Below, piece by piece: positions 39,550 through 51,963 of a DNA stretch of 64,000 bases; the first letter of the stretch is position 1; every line of letters begins with the position of its first letter. Origin of the DNA: Lutraria lutraria (lineage: Eukaryota; Mollusca; Bivalvia; Venerida; Mactridae). The stretch covers positions 2,611,501 to 2,675,500 of the forward strand of contig OZ026836.1 in assembly GCA_964023205.1 (NCBI GenBank), in the 5' to 3' direction. The notes under the pieces are model-generated. The model was not told the origin of the DNA. It did no database searches and saw only the letters and a list, made by a program, of their open reading frames with translations. The translations under genes were made by a program, and so were the position numbers.

Positions 39550-40225
39550 GGCTTCTGAGGTGGTTTATTAGAATGCCGAATGATGGGCGGGCGTCAAACA
39601 GGCGGTGTCCGGTCAATAATTTTTTAATAAAAACCTACCTTGGGATTGTATATGGGATCTGTGGGGTCAAGGTCACTGTTACTAAAAAAAGAAGTTTTCG
39701 GTGAAAATAACTTTATCAAAGATTCATTGCGATGAAATTTTGTGTGTAGGTAGCTTACATAGTGATTATTAAAGTCTATGATTTTGAATTATTGTAGGGC
39801 AGGTAGGGTCAAGGTCACTGTTACTAAAAATATAAAATCAGGCTCTGGTCAATAACTTAATTTTGGAATGACTAATCTTGACTAAACTGAGTATTTAGCA
39901 ACCTTGCATGAAAGTTTAGTTAGCATCGAATTGTATTTGGGGTCAGTTTGGTCAAGGTCACTGTTACTAAAAATGGAAAACCAGTTTCCCGTGAATAACT
40001 TTATCAAGGATTAAAATATTGCTATGAAATTTTGTGTGCAGATAGCTCACATGGAAACAAAGCTTGGGATTGCATTTTATGCCAATAGGGTAAAGGTCAC
40101 TGTTAACTTATTAGCCACACTGGAAACTGAACCACTGATGAATCCTTATTAGTGCAGAATTCTAAAGTACTGTAGTATTAAAGTCTTGGAAAGCCTGGTT
40201 TCGTGGCATTGCTGCGTTTCTTGTT
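39550..40225 (+). mobile_element. Helentron-like element D1
   Basis: Four monomers spaced about 142 bp carry GGTCAAGGTCACTGTTAC (39665, 39807, 39950; the fourth, at about 40089, is mutated to GGTAAAGGTCAC). The head contains TTTATTAGAATGCCG; TTAGAAT has a complement (ATTCTAA) near the 3' end. It finishes with CTTGGAAAGCCTGGTTTCG and terminal TTCTTGTT. Confidence 0.72.
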
Positions 40226-42300
40226 CCATTAATACATCATGCTGAATATTAGAAGAAGTAAAAAGACAACTGTACCGGCATTGTATATTTTCTTGCAATA
40301 TTTTGTGATTTCTAGTTATAGAAATTAACATGAATCATTTGTATATTGTTTGATTTGCCAGGGTAAAAAATACCAACAAAAACTTTGTTACATGAAGAGT
40401 TTTTGTTAAACAGACAGTGACAACACAGATGTGATCTACAATAATTGCTTATATTGTTCAACTTTAGTTGTGTCAGTATATCTTGTGCACTTATACTTCC
40501 TGGCATTTTTGTTTACAGTGTTACATGTACCAGGTTTACTGCAGGCACTTCATTTATTAGGGAACTTTCCTCAGATTCTCTTGTAAATAATCAACTTCAC
40601 CAATCCTGATTGAGAATAAACAGGAAGCTTGCTGTAAATGTGAACATTATTCAATTGTGGAAATAGAATTAATTCATCATACTGTTGTATAATAAGTCTC
40701 GATTATGCTGTTGAATAATGTAACCTGATGAATTGGAATGTCAGGAAAAATGATCCCCATATATGTGAAGGTGATTATTTGTTCGACCCTGTTTTCTGTT
40801 CCTGTAAATTTTCCTCACCATTCTGGCTTGTCAATATTAATTTGACTCCTTAAAGTTATTCAGTTACTAAGTTTTGATTAAAAGTGTCAGTAACTTGACA
40901 GCTTTTAGGGAATTGTGATTTGTGACAAATTTCTTTGAATGGTATTTTTTTCTTGTGAAATATTATGTTCACAACATGGCTAAATAATGTTCTATATGGA
41001 TGTTGCCAATCATGTCTTGAATTATTGGCCGCCTTACATGGATTCTAAAGTCATTATTTTTGTGTTGTTACCGAGGTTTATTGAAATCTCTTATTACAAA
41101 TTTGTAATGGGTCATTTCATGTTTGCTTGAACTTATTCACCCCTGTTTTCCTGTCTGAAACTCCCTGTAAAGAAATGTTGATATATCAGTAACCTTGACC
41201 ATGCTTTTTGAGTAGTGAATTAAATGACTTAACCATTGAAGACTAAATAAATCCTTTTTGATGCATTTTACTTACCTTCCTATTGAAGATTTTCTCATAA
41301 AAAAGCTTATCAATTTTTAGAAAAACAAAAAAGTGTCGAAATCAATTCATCAAATTTTATAACCTCAGTTTTATTACATTATCATGGTTTAATTAATGCA
41401 GATTATCTGTTTCCTAAGTCCTCTAAATCTACCAGAGCCATACAGATTATCTCATACAGATTATCTTATAAAGAGTAATTTACTACACTTGATGCAACAT
41501 TATCATCATAACAACACAGTCATAATAATGCATATAATCTAGTTTTCAGTTTATAAAAAGTCTTTCTTTTATGTCTTCAAGAAAACAGTAAAATAGTCAA
41601 GAACAATTTTTAGTTTGAATACATTTATCATGTGCCTGCTGATCGATTTATGTGTCATTCTTCACAAGCAAAAATAAAAGGTAAAAACAAACTTGATATT
41701 GAACTTAGTGTTTATAATCAACTTCAATGAGGATCCTCACAGGTACTACAACAACATTACACCATTGCACTACCTGTATCCTCCCCTTAGAGTTACAGAG
41801 AAGGGACTCACTGCTGGCAAACAAGTTTCCCTTTGCCCCAACCAACTATCCTTGTTACATAGTTATCATGTATAAATTCAATTGCTATTCCGCATTAAAA
41901 AAATGTTTTTTTATTTCTATAAATTCTTCAATTTCAACAACACATAATATTATGTGACCCTCACTTTTATATTATTTGTTCAGTTCAATAAACTCAGGGA
42001 TTTAGTTGTGCTCTCTGATTACATTCTGTTGATACAAAATGGAGACACTGTATGATAAGGTAGACCAGACATTCCCGTGAGATCAGTACATTGATTACAC
42101 TGAAATGGATGCAATTTGTAAGCATACATTGGCACAAATTGGTCTACAGACTCAGAATGACTTCAGTATTCACAGTTTTGTTTCTGTGTTACCCATTATT
42201 TCATTTAATGTAGTGTTGCTTCTAGGATTGGAGCTGCAAAAAGATGTTTTCATGGAGGATATTTTAATCTTTCAAGGTGTATATGTTGCAGATTTCTTCA
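40226..42300. other. Intron sequence, nothing recognised
   Basis: AT-rich, no supported feature. Confidence 0.45.
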
Positions 42301-42318
42301 CCCCCCCCCCCCCCCCCC
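42301..42318. repeat. Poly-C run (18)
   Basis: Eighteen consecutive C after CTTCA. Length is prone to sequencing error and polymorphism. Confidence 0.9.
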
Positions 42319-42365
42319 AGCACATAGTGAGCGGAATTCTGTTGAAAATAAATCAAATTAGGTTT

Positions 42366-42768
42366 GATCAATGTCCAGTGTCCGGCAATTGGGGTTGTTA
42401 AAACTCTTGAGGTCACAGTTTTTATTGGATCTTTACAAGGTTGTCATCCTGGAGGAGTTTGAACATGGGTCATCTAGTGTTAAAAATTAGGTCCCCAGGC
42501 CAAAGCCTAGGAAAACCTTGATAACACTACAGAGGTAGTGTCAGTGGTCAGGTCACAAAGTCAAATTACAGGTAAACCTTGATGTAGAGACAACATTTGT
42601 TATCAAATCTTGATGAAAGTTGCACTGAATGTCTGGCTTGATGATTTCTAGGTCAGTGTTAGGCTCTGACCTAGTTAAACATTGATATGAAAGAAGTTAC
42701 AATGATATGTAAGAAGTCGCAGTCTTTACTCAGGTGAGCAAGTAATAGGCCATCATGGTCCTCTTGTT
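42366..42768 (+). mobile_element. Helentron-like element A5, 5'-truncated
   Basis: A-family monomers (AGGTCACAGTTTTTATTGGA; AGGAAAACCTTGATAAC) with a subfamily end shared with A6 (TGATATGAAAGAAGTTACAA). The 3' end is CTCAGGTGAGC, a weakened hairpin (GGCCATCATGGTCC) and CTCTTGTT. Confidence 0.75.
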
Positions 42769-43580
42769 CAGGTTACTTTATCTTGTTGAATCAAATCACA
42801 ATGAAAACTTGACAATATCCCACATTATTGTTCAAAAGACAATTTTCTTAACACTGAATATTTGGAATGATAAAATGATGCTTACTGTAGATGACATTAA
42901 GTTTATACAGAGACATGCATACCTAAGATTGTCTCTGGGACTGATTGGAATTATATACTGTCTAGACAAGTTGGTTTTCATAAATTTGATGGGGACTGGT
43001 TCTTGCAGCTGTAATGAATCTGATCCAAACTTAGGCAGATGACATCTTCCATCTTTTAGAAAATACATTGATTTTCATTCAACCTGGGGATATGGACTTT
43101 TACTACCATTTATTCATATTCAATTTCAGCAAACTATCAATTCTCTGTTGCATATGGTTTCTTTAGTTGTAGCTGCATGATACTGGTGTCTGCATAGGAA
43201 TTCATTTGTGTGAAGAACTTAAGCACCACTTACCTTGCTTTACTGGGCTTTCCTTTCATTTACTGAAATTGAAAGCTAGTCTTAACTCAACATGAAATTT
43301 GACATCTTATACTTTTTTGGCCTCTGTAATATCCAGAGCATGGAATTTTCCCCAGTAAATTCTTATGAATCCTTATTATAATTTGTTTAATATATAGACT
43401 GATTTTGATTTATGATTACCATAAAATTGAAGGGGTTGTCCTTAAAGTCAGGTTGATTAAATCTAAATAAAACTATTCCCCTATCAAATAATTGTTCATT
43501 CTTCATGATTAGTTCATCAAATATGCAAGAATAGTTCAAGAAAATTGCATTAATTCATTTTAAGGGCCACTGGTAACAGT
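42769..43580. other. Intron sequence up to the gap, with a family J copy
   Basis: AT-rich. The only feature is the J-type repeat near 43475. Confidence 0.4.
43475..43545 (+). repeat. Family J short repeat
   Basis: TTCCCCTATCAAATAATTG then TTCATTCTTCATGATTAG aligns with the reverse complement of 49140-49188 and with 34860-34900. TTCAAGAA words follow. Confidence 0.5.
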
Positions 43581-43780
43581 NNNNNNNNNNNNNNNNNNNN
43601 NNNNNNNNNNNNNNNNNNNNNNNNNNNNNNNNNNNNNNNNNNNNNNNNNNNNNNNNNNNNNNNNNNNNNNNNNNNNNNNNNNNNNNNNNNNNNNNNNNNN
43701 NNNNNNNNNNNNNNNNNNNNNNNNNNNNNNNNNNNNNNNNNNNNNNNNNNNNNNNNNNNNNNNNNNNNNNNNNNNNNNNN
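43581..43780. other. Assembly gap (200 N)
   Basis: Exactly 200 N, which looks like a fixed-size scaffold gap. Any open frame across it is meaningless. Confidence 0.98.
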
Positions 43781-45094
43781 ATACTTGTCATGCTGAAAGA
43801 ATGCAAATATTCAGAAAGACTGGAAATTACAACTTGTTGTTCTGCTATGCAAGAGGACAGGTTCATTCATTTCTCTACATGAATCAATACTAATTTCTAA
43901 ACAGTTTCTCAAGCATAAGAACTTCTTTTGAATATAGTTTATTATGCCACAAGATGTTAATTGAAATATGTGTTTGGAAAAGGAAGTGCAGATGAATTTG
44001 ATATGACAACATATTCTTTGCTTGTTATTAAAACTTTTTGAATTCGTTCTTGTAGATGGTTATCAACCAAGTTTATTAATGGAACATCTTGCTAAATAGC
44101 AATTATGTTGCAATATCATATTTTAGACTGACTTGTTATGAGAGCGCTGTTGTAGAATATTAATGAATAAATGAAAAAAGGTCACTTAAACCATTTTGGT
44201 CAAATTAAAAAAAAAAGCTGTTTAAGATCTTTGTTGATCAAGTTACTATATACTTCATTAAGCATTTAGAGGTAACCTGGTAACCTAAAGAATAATATCT
44301 TTTACCTAGTTATTTTAGATGTTCTACACATTGCTGATAAAAGCTTAGAGCCTTCCTTTTGCCTTGAACTCACCGTTTTAGTTGTTGTATTTTGTATATA
44401 TATATAATATATATGAGAAAACAATATAGGTTGAAATTTGTGTGTTTTTTGTGGTAATGACTTCATCTATTTCCTGTGGTTTTAAGTCCTCTTACAGTGA
44501 GCATTTGTCTTATTGATTTCAGGTACTTAAATTATATTGACAAATTTCATCACTTAAAGTACAATTCATGTACACGAATTAGCAAGAGAAATATTTCATA
44601 CTGTTAGATTAAATTTCACTAAAAAACTATAATTATTAATTTAAATACACATCATGCTGACAGCACTTTTTTCCAGTACTTGGAAATATTCCTAATGAAT
44701 AATTCTAATGATATCTCTGACTTTGTTTGTATGATTGGCTTTTTGTTGATGGAACTTTCCAACCAATTTGTTTCATTTCAAAAATTCATTTTATCCTCTT
44801 TATTGGATAACAGATATATATCTGGATTTCCTATAGCCATTTGTATACTTTCATTAGATGATACATGACACAAACCTCATGTATGATCATGTTAATGCGA
44901 AAAATGAATTTACTTTCTTTTCTTGCGAACACAATGGTCGGAAATCTGCCTCATCTTGCTAAACCTTGGTCAGAAATTAAAAACAAAATACTGTATTTAC
45001 CATTACACCATTAGCTATAGAAACAATATATTGAACATAATCCTTATAAGGTTACATAATCCCAACTGACTGCTTGAAATGCCCTTGCTGCTTG
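43781..45094. other. Intron sequence, nothing recognised
   Basis: AT-rich, with a short TATA tract near 44395-44415. Confidence 0.45.
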
Positions 45095-45900
45095 TTCTGA
45101 CTGCCTGCTCCAACTACTTGCTCTGACTGCCTGTTCCAACTACTTATTCTGACTGGCTGTTCCAACTTCTTATTTCAACTACTTATTCTGACTGCTTGTT
45201 CCAACTACTTGTTCTGACTGCCTATTCCAACTTCTTGTTCCAACTACTAGTTCTGACTACCTGTTCCAACTTCTTGTTCCAACTACTAGTTCTGACTACC
45301 TGTTCCAACTTCTTGTTCCAACTACTTGTTCTGACTGCCTGTTCCAACTTCTTGTTCCAACTACTAGTTCTGACTACCTGTTCCAACTTCTTGTTCCAAC
45401 TACTAGTTCTGACTACCTGTTCCAACTTCTTGTTCCAACTACTAGTTCTGACTACCTGTTTCAACTTCTTGTTCCAACTACTTGTTCCAACTACTAGTTC
45501 TGACTACCTGTTCCAACTTCTTGTTCCAACTACTTGTTCTGACTACCTGTTCCAACTTCTTGTTCGAACTACTAGTTCTGACTACCTGTTCCAACTTCTT
45601 GTTCCAACTACTAGTTCTGACTACCTGTTCCAACTTCTTGTTCCAACTACTAGTTCTGACTACCTGTTCCAACTTCTTGTTCCAACTACTTGTTCTGCCT
45701 GCCTATTCCAACTTCTTGTTCCAACTACTAGTTCTGACTACCTGTTCCAACTTCTTGTTCCAACTACTTTTTCTGACTGCCTGTTTCAACTTCTTGTTCC
45801 AACTACTTGTTCTGACTGCCTATTCCAACTACTTTTTCTGACTGCCTGTTCCAACTGCTTGTTCTGACTGCCTATTCCAACTACTTGTTCTGACTGCCTA
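45095..45900. repeat. 62 x 13-bp minisatellite with 39-bp higher-order unit
   Basis: From the first TTCTGACTGCCTG to the last TTCTGACTGCCTA is 806 bp, exactly 62 units of 13 bp. Three unit types occur: TTCTGACTACCTG, TTCCAACTTCTTG and TTCCAACTACTAG. They alternate as a 39-bp trimer in the centre and as 26-bp pairs at the edges. Because 39 is divisible by three the array stays open in several frames on both strands, so the 223-codon and 119-codon open frames (13-residue periodic, Leu/Thr/Phe-rich) are a by-product, not a gene. Confidence 0.95.
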
Positions 45901-46204
45901 ACTTCATTTGTGATAGATGAGCTAGGGCTACTAAATGCCTGCATTAAAAAACTTTGAAACCTTCTTATTGGTTTTCTTTAGATTTAGTTCAGATATAGTT
46001 GGTCATCATTTCTGGCTGGCTTAATTCCTTTTGAAAATTTGGATATATAAGCTGAAAAATGTGTTTCATATCGCAAATGTGTGTGCATCATGTCATCATT
46101 GAAAGAAACTGTTGAAGGATATAATAATTATGTGTTGCATGCATTAAGTGCAATAATTGCATCTTTTTTAATTTCCCATGAGTGGATTTAAGGAACAAAC
46201 TCTC

Positions 46205-46790
46205 GCTTAAGATGAGGGAGTCATTGTTACTCTGGAATGAATATTCTCAGACTAATGCTAAATAACTTGGTGCAATTAAACACCAACTCCCTAGGGTCAT
46301 GGTCAACTTCACTGGTCCCACTTGGAGGTCAAATAGTTAGTTTGTCTGCTGGATCCATATTTCATGTCAGTGCCATAACTTGGACATCTCGGACAGTTAT
46401 TGTTGTACTTGTAATTTGGCTCATTACTCACTAACCCCAGCTCCCTAAGGGTCAAGGTTACACTTGGAGGTCAAATAATTAGTTTGTCTGTCCATATTCC
46501 TTGACTGCGGGAGTCACTGGACATTTGTTAAAATAACTTGGCACAAAGATTAGACAGTGTGTCATGCGCAACAGCTAGCTTCCTAAGGTCAAGGTCACAC
46601 TTGGAGGTCTGTCTATATATCATGTCAAGATGCAGGACCATAACTTGGAAACCTCTTGGACAATTGTAAAGTAACTTGGCACAATTACTCACCACTGTCA
46701 GACAATGTTAACCAGCTTTAATGCCAAGGTCATGTAACGAACTGCTTGTATAGCTGAATTAAGTGAGGGAGACATATGTTTTCGTTATAA
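46205..46790 (+). mobile_element. H-family tandem-monomer element
   Basis: Three to four monomers of about 150 bp share ATAACTTGGCACAA, CTCCCTAAGGTCAAGGT and CACTTGGAGGTCAAAT. GGGAG and GGGAGACAT sequences lie near the two ends (46215 and 46766). The termini are not resolved well enough to place a hairpin. Confidence 0.5.
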
Positions 46791-46940
46791 AAACAAACAT
46801 CTGGCTATAATTATGCTCCTGTGGTTGGTACAGTATTTACTTTTGTATGATCATTCATTGGTTATTTTTCATAATTAGTGCTTGCCCCACTTTCTTATCC
46901 AATCAGTGACAAAGTTTTTTAATTTTTTTGCTTTCTTATC

Positions 46941-47323
46941 TTAAAGTCCCATAAGCTTATAAATGTATTCGTCCTAATATTTTCTGTTTGTACTATAACA
47001 GAGGAATCTGGTGTGTTTTCCTCCCGTGCATACTTTAAAGCAAGAAAAAATGTTTCCGAAACCACTATCGTATTTTTTTCATTATCATTGAAATAAATAA
47101 TATTTATAGAACACCTGTGTTTTTCTGCAGTTATGCTATGCACATGTAGTAAAGTGACGTCACGCGCTCTACATATTTCAAGTTTACAAAAGCAAAAATC
47201 ACAGTGAAATGAGTGTTTTCAGACGAAAAAGGGCTTGTTTCGTCGGTAATAATTATCTTGGGATAATAAATTATCAACTATAAATATATTTTTTTCTACA
47301 GCAAAAAGCTAATGGGGCTTTAA
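46941..47323. mobile_element. TTAA-flanked MITE
   Basis: TTAA-AGTCCCATAAGCTTAT at the left and GCAAAAAGCTAATGGGGCTT with TTAA at the right form imperfect inverted repeats of about 23 bp inside a TTAA duplication, as in piggyBac- or Kolobok-type elements. The interior has ACGTCACGCG and other CpGs unlike the intron. No protein. Confidence 0.65.
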
Positions 47324-47620
47324 TAGAATATAAAACCAGAATGCATACTTGGATGTTCCTTTAAATAAGAAAGCTACAGTCCCTACCGCTCCTTTTAGCT
47401 TTTATATTTTACAAAGAACACCCTTATAATATGCACACTAAGTATTGGTATTGTCTGTATTTCGGACCATATCAATTTGTTCAATTATGGTTGACAAATA
47501 ATGTTTTATTAGATAGTTATAAAAAAAAAAAATCATAAACAACATAAAAATTTCATAAACATCTATTGATAAGATTATATAAAACTGTTTTTTAAAATTC
47601 TTACTGTCTGTTATATGTGC

Positions 47621-48046
47621 AGGGCTGTGAATCATTGGGTAAATCCTCAATTCAACACTTTCGATCCACAAATCAAATCAAGAGTCTTTTGTTATCAAGT
47701 AACACATCTAAAACTTCAAAATTGCAATCCTGAAGATAGCTATTTTTTTCTTTTGAAGTAAATCAATATTAATTGTTCTATAGCTTAAATTTATACGTAC
47801 TCCCTTCTAGTTAATTGATTTACCAGCATCCTTTGTTTTAAAGAACTGGATATCTTGGCAAACAAAGTAGTCCATATTGAAACAATATTTTTTCAGAAGA
47901 AAGGGATTTTTAGAACAAAGAATACACTTTTAATTTGTTAAAAAACAAGATCGCAAACCACGAATCTTAGTAGTGACGATTATTCATACTCGATCTTTCA
48001 ATTTGATTCGTGATTACCCGAGTACTCAGATACTCGCCACAGCCCT
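47621..48046. mobile_element. Possible hAT-like MITE
   Basis: Begins AGGGCTGTGAATC (preceded by C) and ends with the complement CACAGCCCT. The matching arm is only about 9 bp, and a clear target duplication is not visible. It contains poorly depleted CpGs (TACCCGAGTACTCAG). Confidence 0.45.
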
Positions 48047-49856
48047 ACTGTTATGATCATGTAATTATAAGTTACAAGATCGAGAGGAGTGATTTTATGC
48101 TCATGTTGTTATAATTATGTGCAAATTAATCTTTTCTGATGTTTACTCTGGTTGTCATATTGATGGAACAATTCTATTCAAGAATGTATTGATATAATAA
48201 AAGTATAATCTCTTACAGCACTGTTGACCGTGTAATTGATTATACCAAAAATTGTATCTAAATTGTCACTTATTTTGAGATTAAAACAATTGTTACAAAA
48301 AAAAGATATTCTACCATAATTTCCTGTAACATGATGGATTGTTGATTATGAGTTTTCACTTTAGAATCAATGCTGATTTTAAAGCAGTGATTGATTTGTC
48401 AAAAAAATACATTTTCAATAATAGCCCACAACATGAAATAGCTATCAGAACTGATTATTAGTGTGTTATATATTTTACAATTTATGTTGTTTCACTGTTA
48501 TCAGAGCTGAGTTTGGCATACTGTCATGCATCTAGCTGATACAGATTGTTCGACATGATCGAAAGCTATTATTTCAGCAAAACATTTGTCTGTGGTTATT
48601 TGAACTGAGCCTTGCCTAATTTCTGCCAAAGCTATCTTTGTAATTTTCTATGCAAGAGACAGTTTGTTGCAGACTTAATATAGCAATATGTTTTGCAAAT
48701 TATTTCTTAATTTATTTTGTTTTAAATGCTTAATTGACATTAATTTGGTATTCTTCCTATACCTTATATGGAAACCTAATTTAATCATGTCTGCTATATT
48801 TGTAGATTGTATGCATATTTACATAGTTTCTGCAATAAGATTCGATTTTAGAATGACAAGTTACTTGTAGTAGGATAATCGTTATGGTTAAACAAAGTCA
48901 CAAATTATTAGGAACTATATATGACTTTGATGGGGATTATGTAAGCAAAAATGTGGAATATTGGTCTACACAGAGTAAAACTGACTGGCAAGCTAGGTCA
49001 CAGTTATTTGACCCAAAATGTGACTGTTGTGTTGAATTAAGAGAATGGTCTTATAATGGTGTCTATTATAATACTGTATTACACTATCCCTTGGAACAGA
49101 ATTCATGAAAACATGAATGTTACTTTAACTGTTTTTGCATAGTTCATGTATAGCTCATGAAGTATGAATAGTTATTTGACTGGGGAACTATCATCTTAAT
49201 GTTATAATGCAATTTTATTAATCATTATGGTATGTTTTGACACATGGTCTTCATTATTTTATACAGATAAGTGGTCTGCACTTGTGATAATATTGTAAGG
49301 AAGCATAACATAACAATTTTTACTTTTGTTATTATCAAAATGTTATACTGTCTGAGATATAATTAAATTTATATTGAAAGAATTGTGTTATCATGTTCAA
49401 GTTATCAAGTGTTCCTATCTGTAAGTAAATGTTGGTCAAATTTAACAGATACTGTCACTGCTGAAGTGCTTTCAGCAGCTGCTGAAACTTTCCACCATAA
49501 ACTTTTATATCAGATCTAAATTGTCAAAATATCTTGATTTATTCATGAAAAAGATGCTCATTTAGATGTTTTGTTCATAAATACCTTTCTGTTAGTTATA
49601 TTGTTACTTACAATCACTTTTCATCTTCTACACATATTTGTTGTGTACCTTTGATGCTGATATGAAACCATATATTGATCATTATGGAAGAAAGAACAGA
49701 ACCATTCCCCATACATAGCTATAACTTCTGTGTTGATGACAAATTTACTGTTTGTTTCTGTAGGGTTGATTTAACACCATTTTTTACAGTATTTCAATTA
49801 CATAGTTTTTCTGGACTGTATTTTAACCAGTACTAACAAGTCCCTCAATAGAAAAT
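48047..49856. other. Intron sequence with one family J copy
   Basis: AT-rich. Apart from the J-type repeat ending near 49188 nothing is recognised. Confidence 0.4.
49087..49188 (-). repeat. Family J short repeat, minus strand
   Basis: Contains ATTCATGAAAACATGAATG, CTCATGAAGTATGAATAG and the terminus TTATTTGACTGGGGAA, the inverted counterpart of the copies near 34860 and 43475. Confidence 0.5.
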
Positions 49857-50774
49857 CAATGTCCGGTCAATAACTTAAGTTTGGAATGACCAATGTTGAC
49901 TAAACTTGGTATTTAGAATCCTAGAATCAAAACCTAGCTTGGGATTGTATTTTGGGTCAGCTAGGTCAAGGTCACTGTTACAAAAAAAAATCTGTGTCTG
50001 GTTTGGAATGACTAATGTTGACTTAACTGGGTATTTAGAATCCTTGCATGAAAGTTTTGCTTGGGATTGTATTTTGGGTCAAGGTCACTATGCTAAAAAA
50101 TAGAAAATCAGTTTTCAGTGATTATCTTAATCAAGGATTAAGATATTGCGATGGAATTTTGTGTGTAGGAAGCTTACATGCAGTCCATGCTTTTGAATTG
50201 TATCTAGGTCCAGTAGGGTCAAGGTCACTGTTACTAAAAATAGAAAATTGGTTTCTGGTCAATAACTTAAGTAAGGATTGAGATATTGTGATGAAATTTT
50301 GTGTGTTGGTAGCTTACATCCAGTCCATGCTTTTGTATTGAATTAAGGGCCAGTAGGGTCAAGGTCACTGTTACTAAATTTATAAATAAATTTCTGGTCA
50401 ATTATTAAGTTTGGAATGACTATTATCTTGACTAAACTGGTTATCTAAAAACCTTGCATGAAAGCTTAGCTTGGAATTATATTTGGGGTCAGTTCGGTTA
50501 TGGTCACTGTTACTAAAAATAGAAAATCTGTTTTCGGTGAATATTTTAATGAATTATAAGGATTTAGAAATTGCGATAAAATTTTGTGTGGAGGTAGCTT
50601 ACATAGAAACCAAGCTTTGGATTGCATTCTATACCAGTAGGGTGAAGGTCACTGTTAACTTATTCGTCACACTTGAAACTGAACCACTGATGAAGCCTTA
50701 GCGAAGAATTCTAGAGTACTGTGGTATTAAAGCCTTGGAAAACCTGGTTTCCTGGCACTGCCGTGTTTCTTGTG
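49857..50774 (+). mobile_element. Helentron-like element D2
   Basis: About six monomers of about 120-145 bp carry GGTCAAGGTCACTGTTAC, separated by TTGTGTGTAGGAAGCTTAC-like phrases. The 3' block (GATGAAGCCTTAGCGAAG ... CTTGGAAAACCTGGTTTCC ... TTTCTTGTG) matches D1. The terminal T has changed to G. Confidence 0.75.
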
Positions 50775-51234
50775 TTTGCTTATGTTACTGTACTATCAGT
50801 ATAATGGTGGTATGATGAAACTGTATAATATCCTAGGTTCTGTGATCATGAATGCCTCAAGGATCAACCTCTGTGATTGGCAATAATGACATTCTCTTAG
50901 GACAAGGCTGTAATGATATTTTTAGTCTCTGTAATAGCATATTGGTTTGTTTCACACAGTACTTCAACTTATATGGAACTGATGACAAAAATTTGCTTAA
51001 ACCTTTAGATGATTAATGAAAGGTTGATGTATTATTAAATGGGCTGTCCAGAAAATGGTGGAATGTGCTTTGGTCATTTAATTTTAAGTCAAGACACAAT
51101 TTATGGGGAAAAAGTTCAGTCCATGCATTATGTTAGATTTTTTTGTCACATTTAATGTTCCATATTCAAGGTTCCCCTCAGGTGTATACATATTGTTGGC
51201 TCTATTTCACTGTGTTTACAGAATTACCCTTGTT

Positions 51235-51402
51235 AACTGGGACCTGTTTAACCATGGTTAATCATTGCTGTGGGTCATGGTTGAACATGATTAAGCATAG
51301 TTCAACAATTTTGTTAAATGGCACCATTGCTTAGTCAAGCATGCCCAACCATGGTTGGTAATGGAAAGCATGGTTAACCATGGTCATGAATTCAGAGGGG
51401 TA
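51235..51402. repeat. CCATGG palindrome array, MITE-like
   Basis: AACCATGG-centred words occur three times, with AACATGATTAAGC-like variants. Ends TACCC and GGGTA resemble those of the composite at 19883. It contains GTTAAATGGCACCATTG (51313-51329), identical to 20015-20031. Confidence 0.6.
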
Positions 51403-51494
51403 TGGACATTGACAATATTTGGATTTGTTTTCTTGTAATCTGCTGTGAAGAAAACATTTTTCTGAATTTGCTCAAAATTCATCAGCTGTCATAA

Positions 51495-51578
51495 CAAATA
51501 TTGCAGAGATTTGCTGGAGTTTCAAATATTGTAGAGATTTGCTGGAGTTTCAAATATTGTAGAGATTTGCTGGAGTTT
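51495..51578. repeat. 3 x 28-bp tandem repeat
   Basis: The unit CAAATATTGTAGAGATTTGC plus TGGAGTTT starts at 51495, 51523 and 51551, with one substitution in the first copy. Confidence 0.9.
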
Positions 51579-51963
51579 ATTCTATAATAGTTGAACTTCT
51601 TGCTTTCACACAATGTTCGAAAAGCAGGTTGATTATTTTGCTAAAAAGAAAATTGTTTTATTACATAATGTACTGTCTACAATTGCTAAATGCATTGACT
51701 TTTAATGATATGTATTGACAGGATATAAAGATCATTTGGTTAATTCTCTGTACAAAGATTGTAACTGTTATATTTCGTGTTGTTGATGCATCTAACTTCT
51801 ACCTGCAACTTCTATGGCTTGTTTAATGTTCTCATAATTCCTATAAAGTATTGCACAGCTAATTTTCAGTTTTTACAATGAATACATGTGTATTGAATGT
51901 TGCAACATTGACATATACCAAACAAAGTTATTGATTTCTAAATCTTATCAATTTAAGGTTTAT

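Noticed and set aside
43555..43866. 103-codon frame on the minus strand
   Set aside because: Two thirds of it is the N gap.
45196..45867. 223-codon open frame with 13-residue periodicity
   Set aside because: It lies entirely inside the 13-bp minisatellite; openness follows from the 39-bp trimer and also occurs in other frames and on the other strand.
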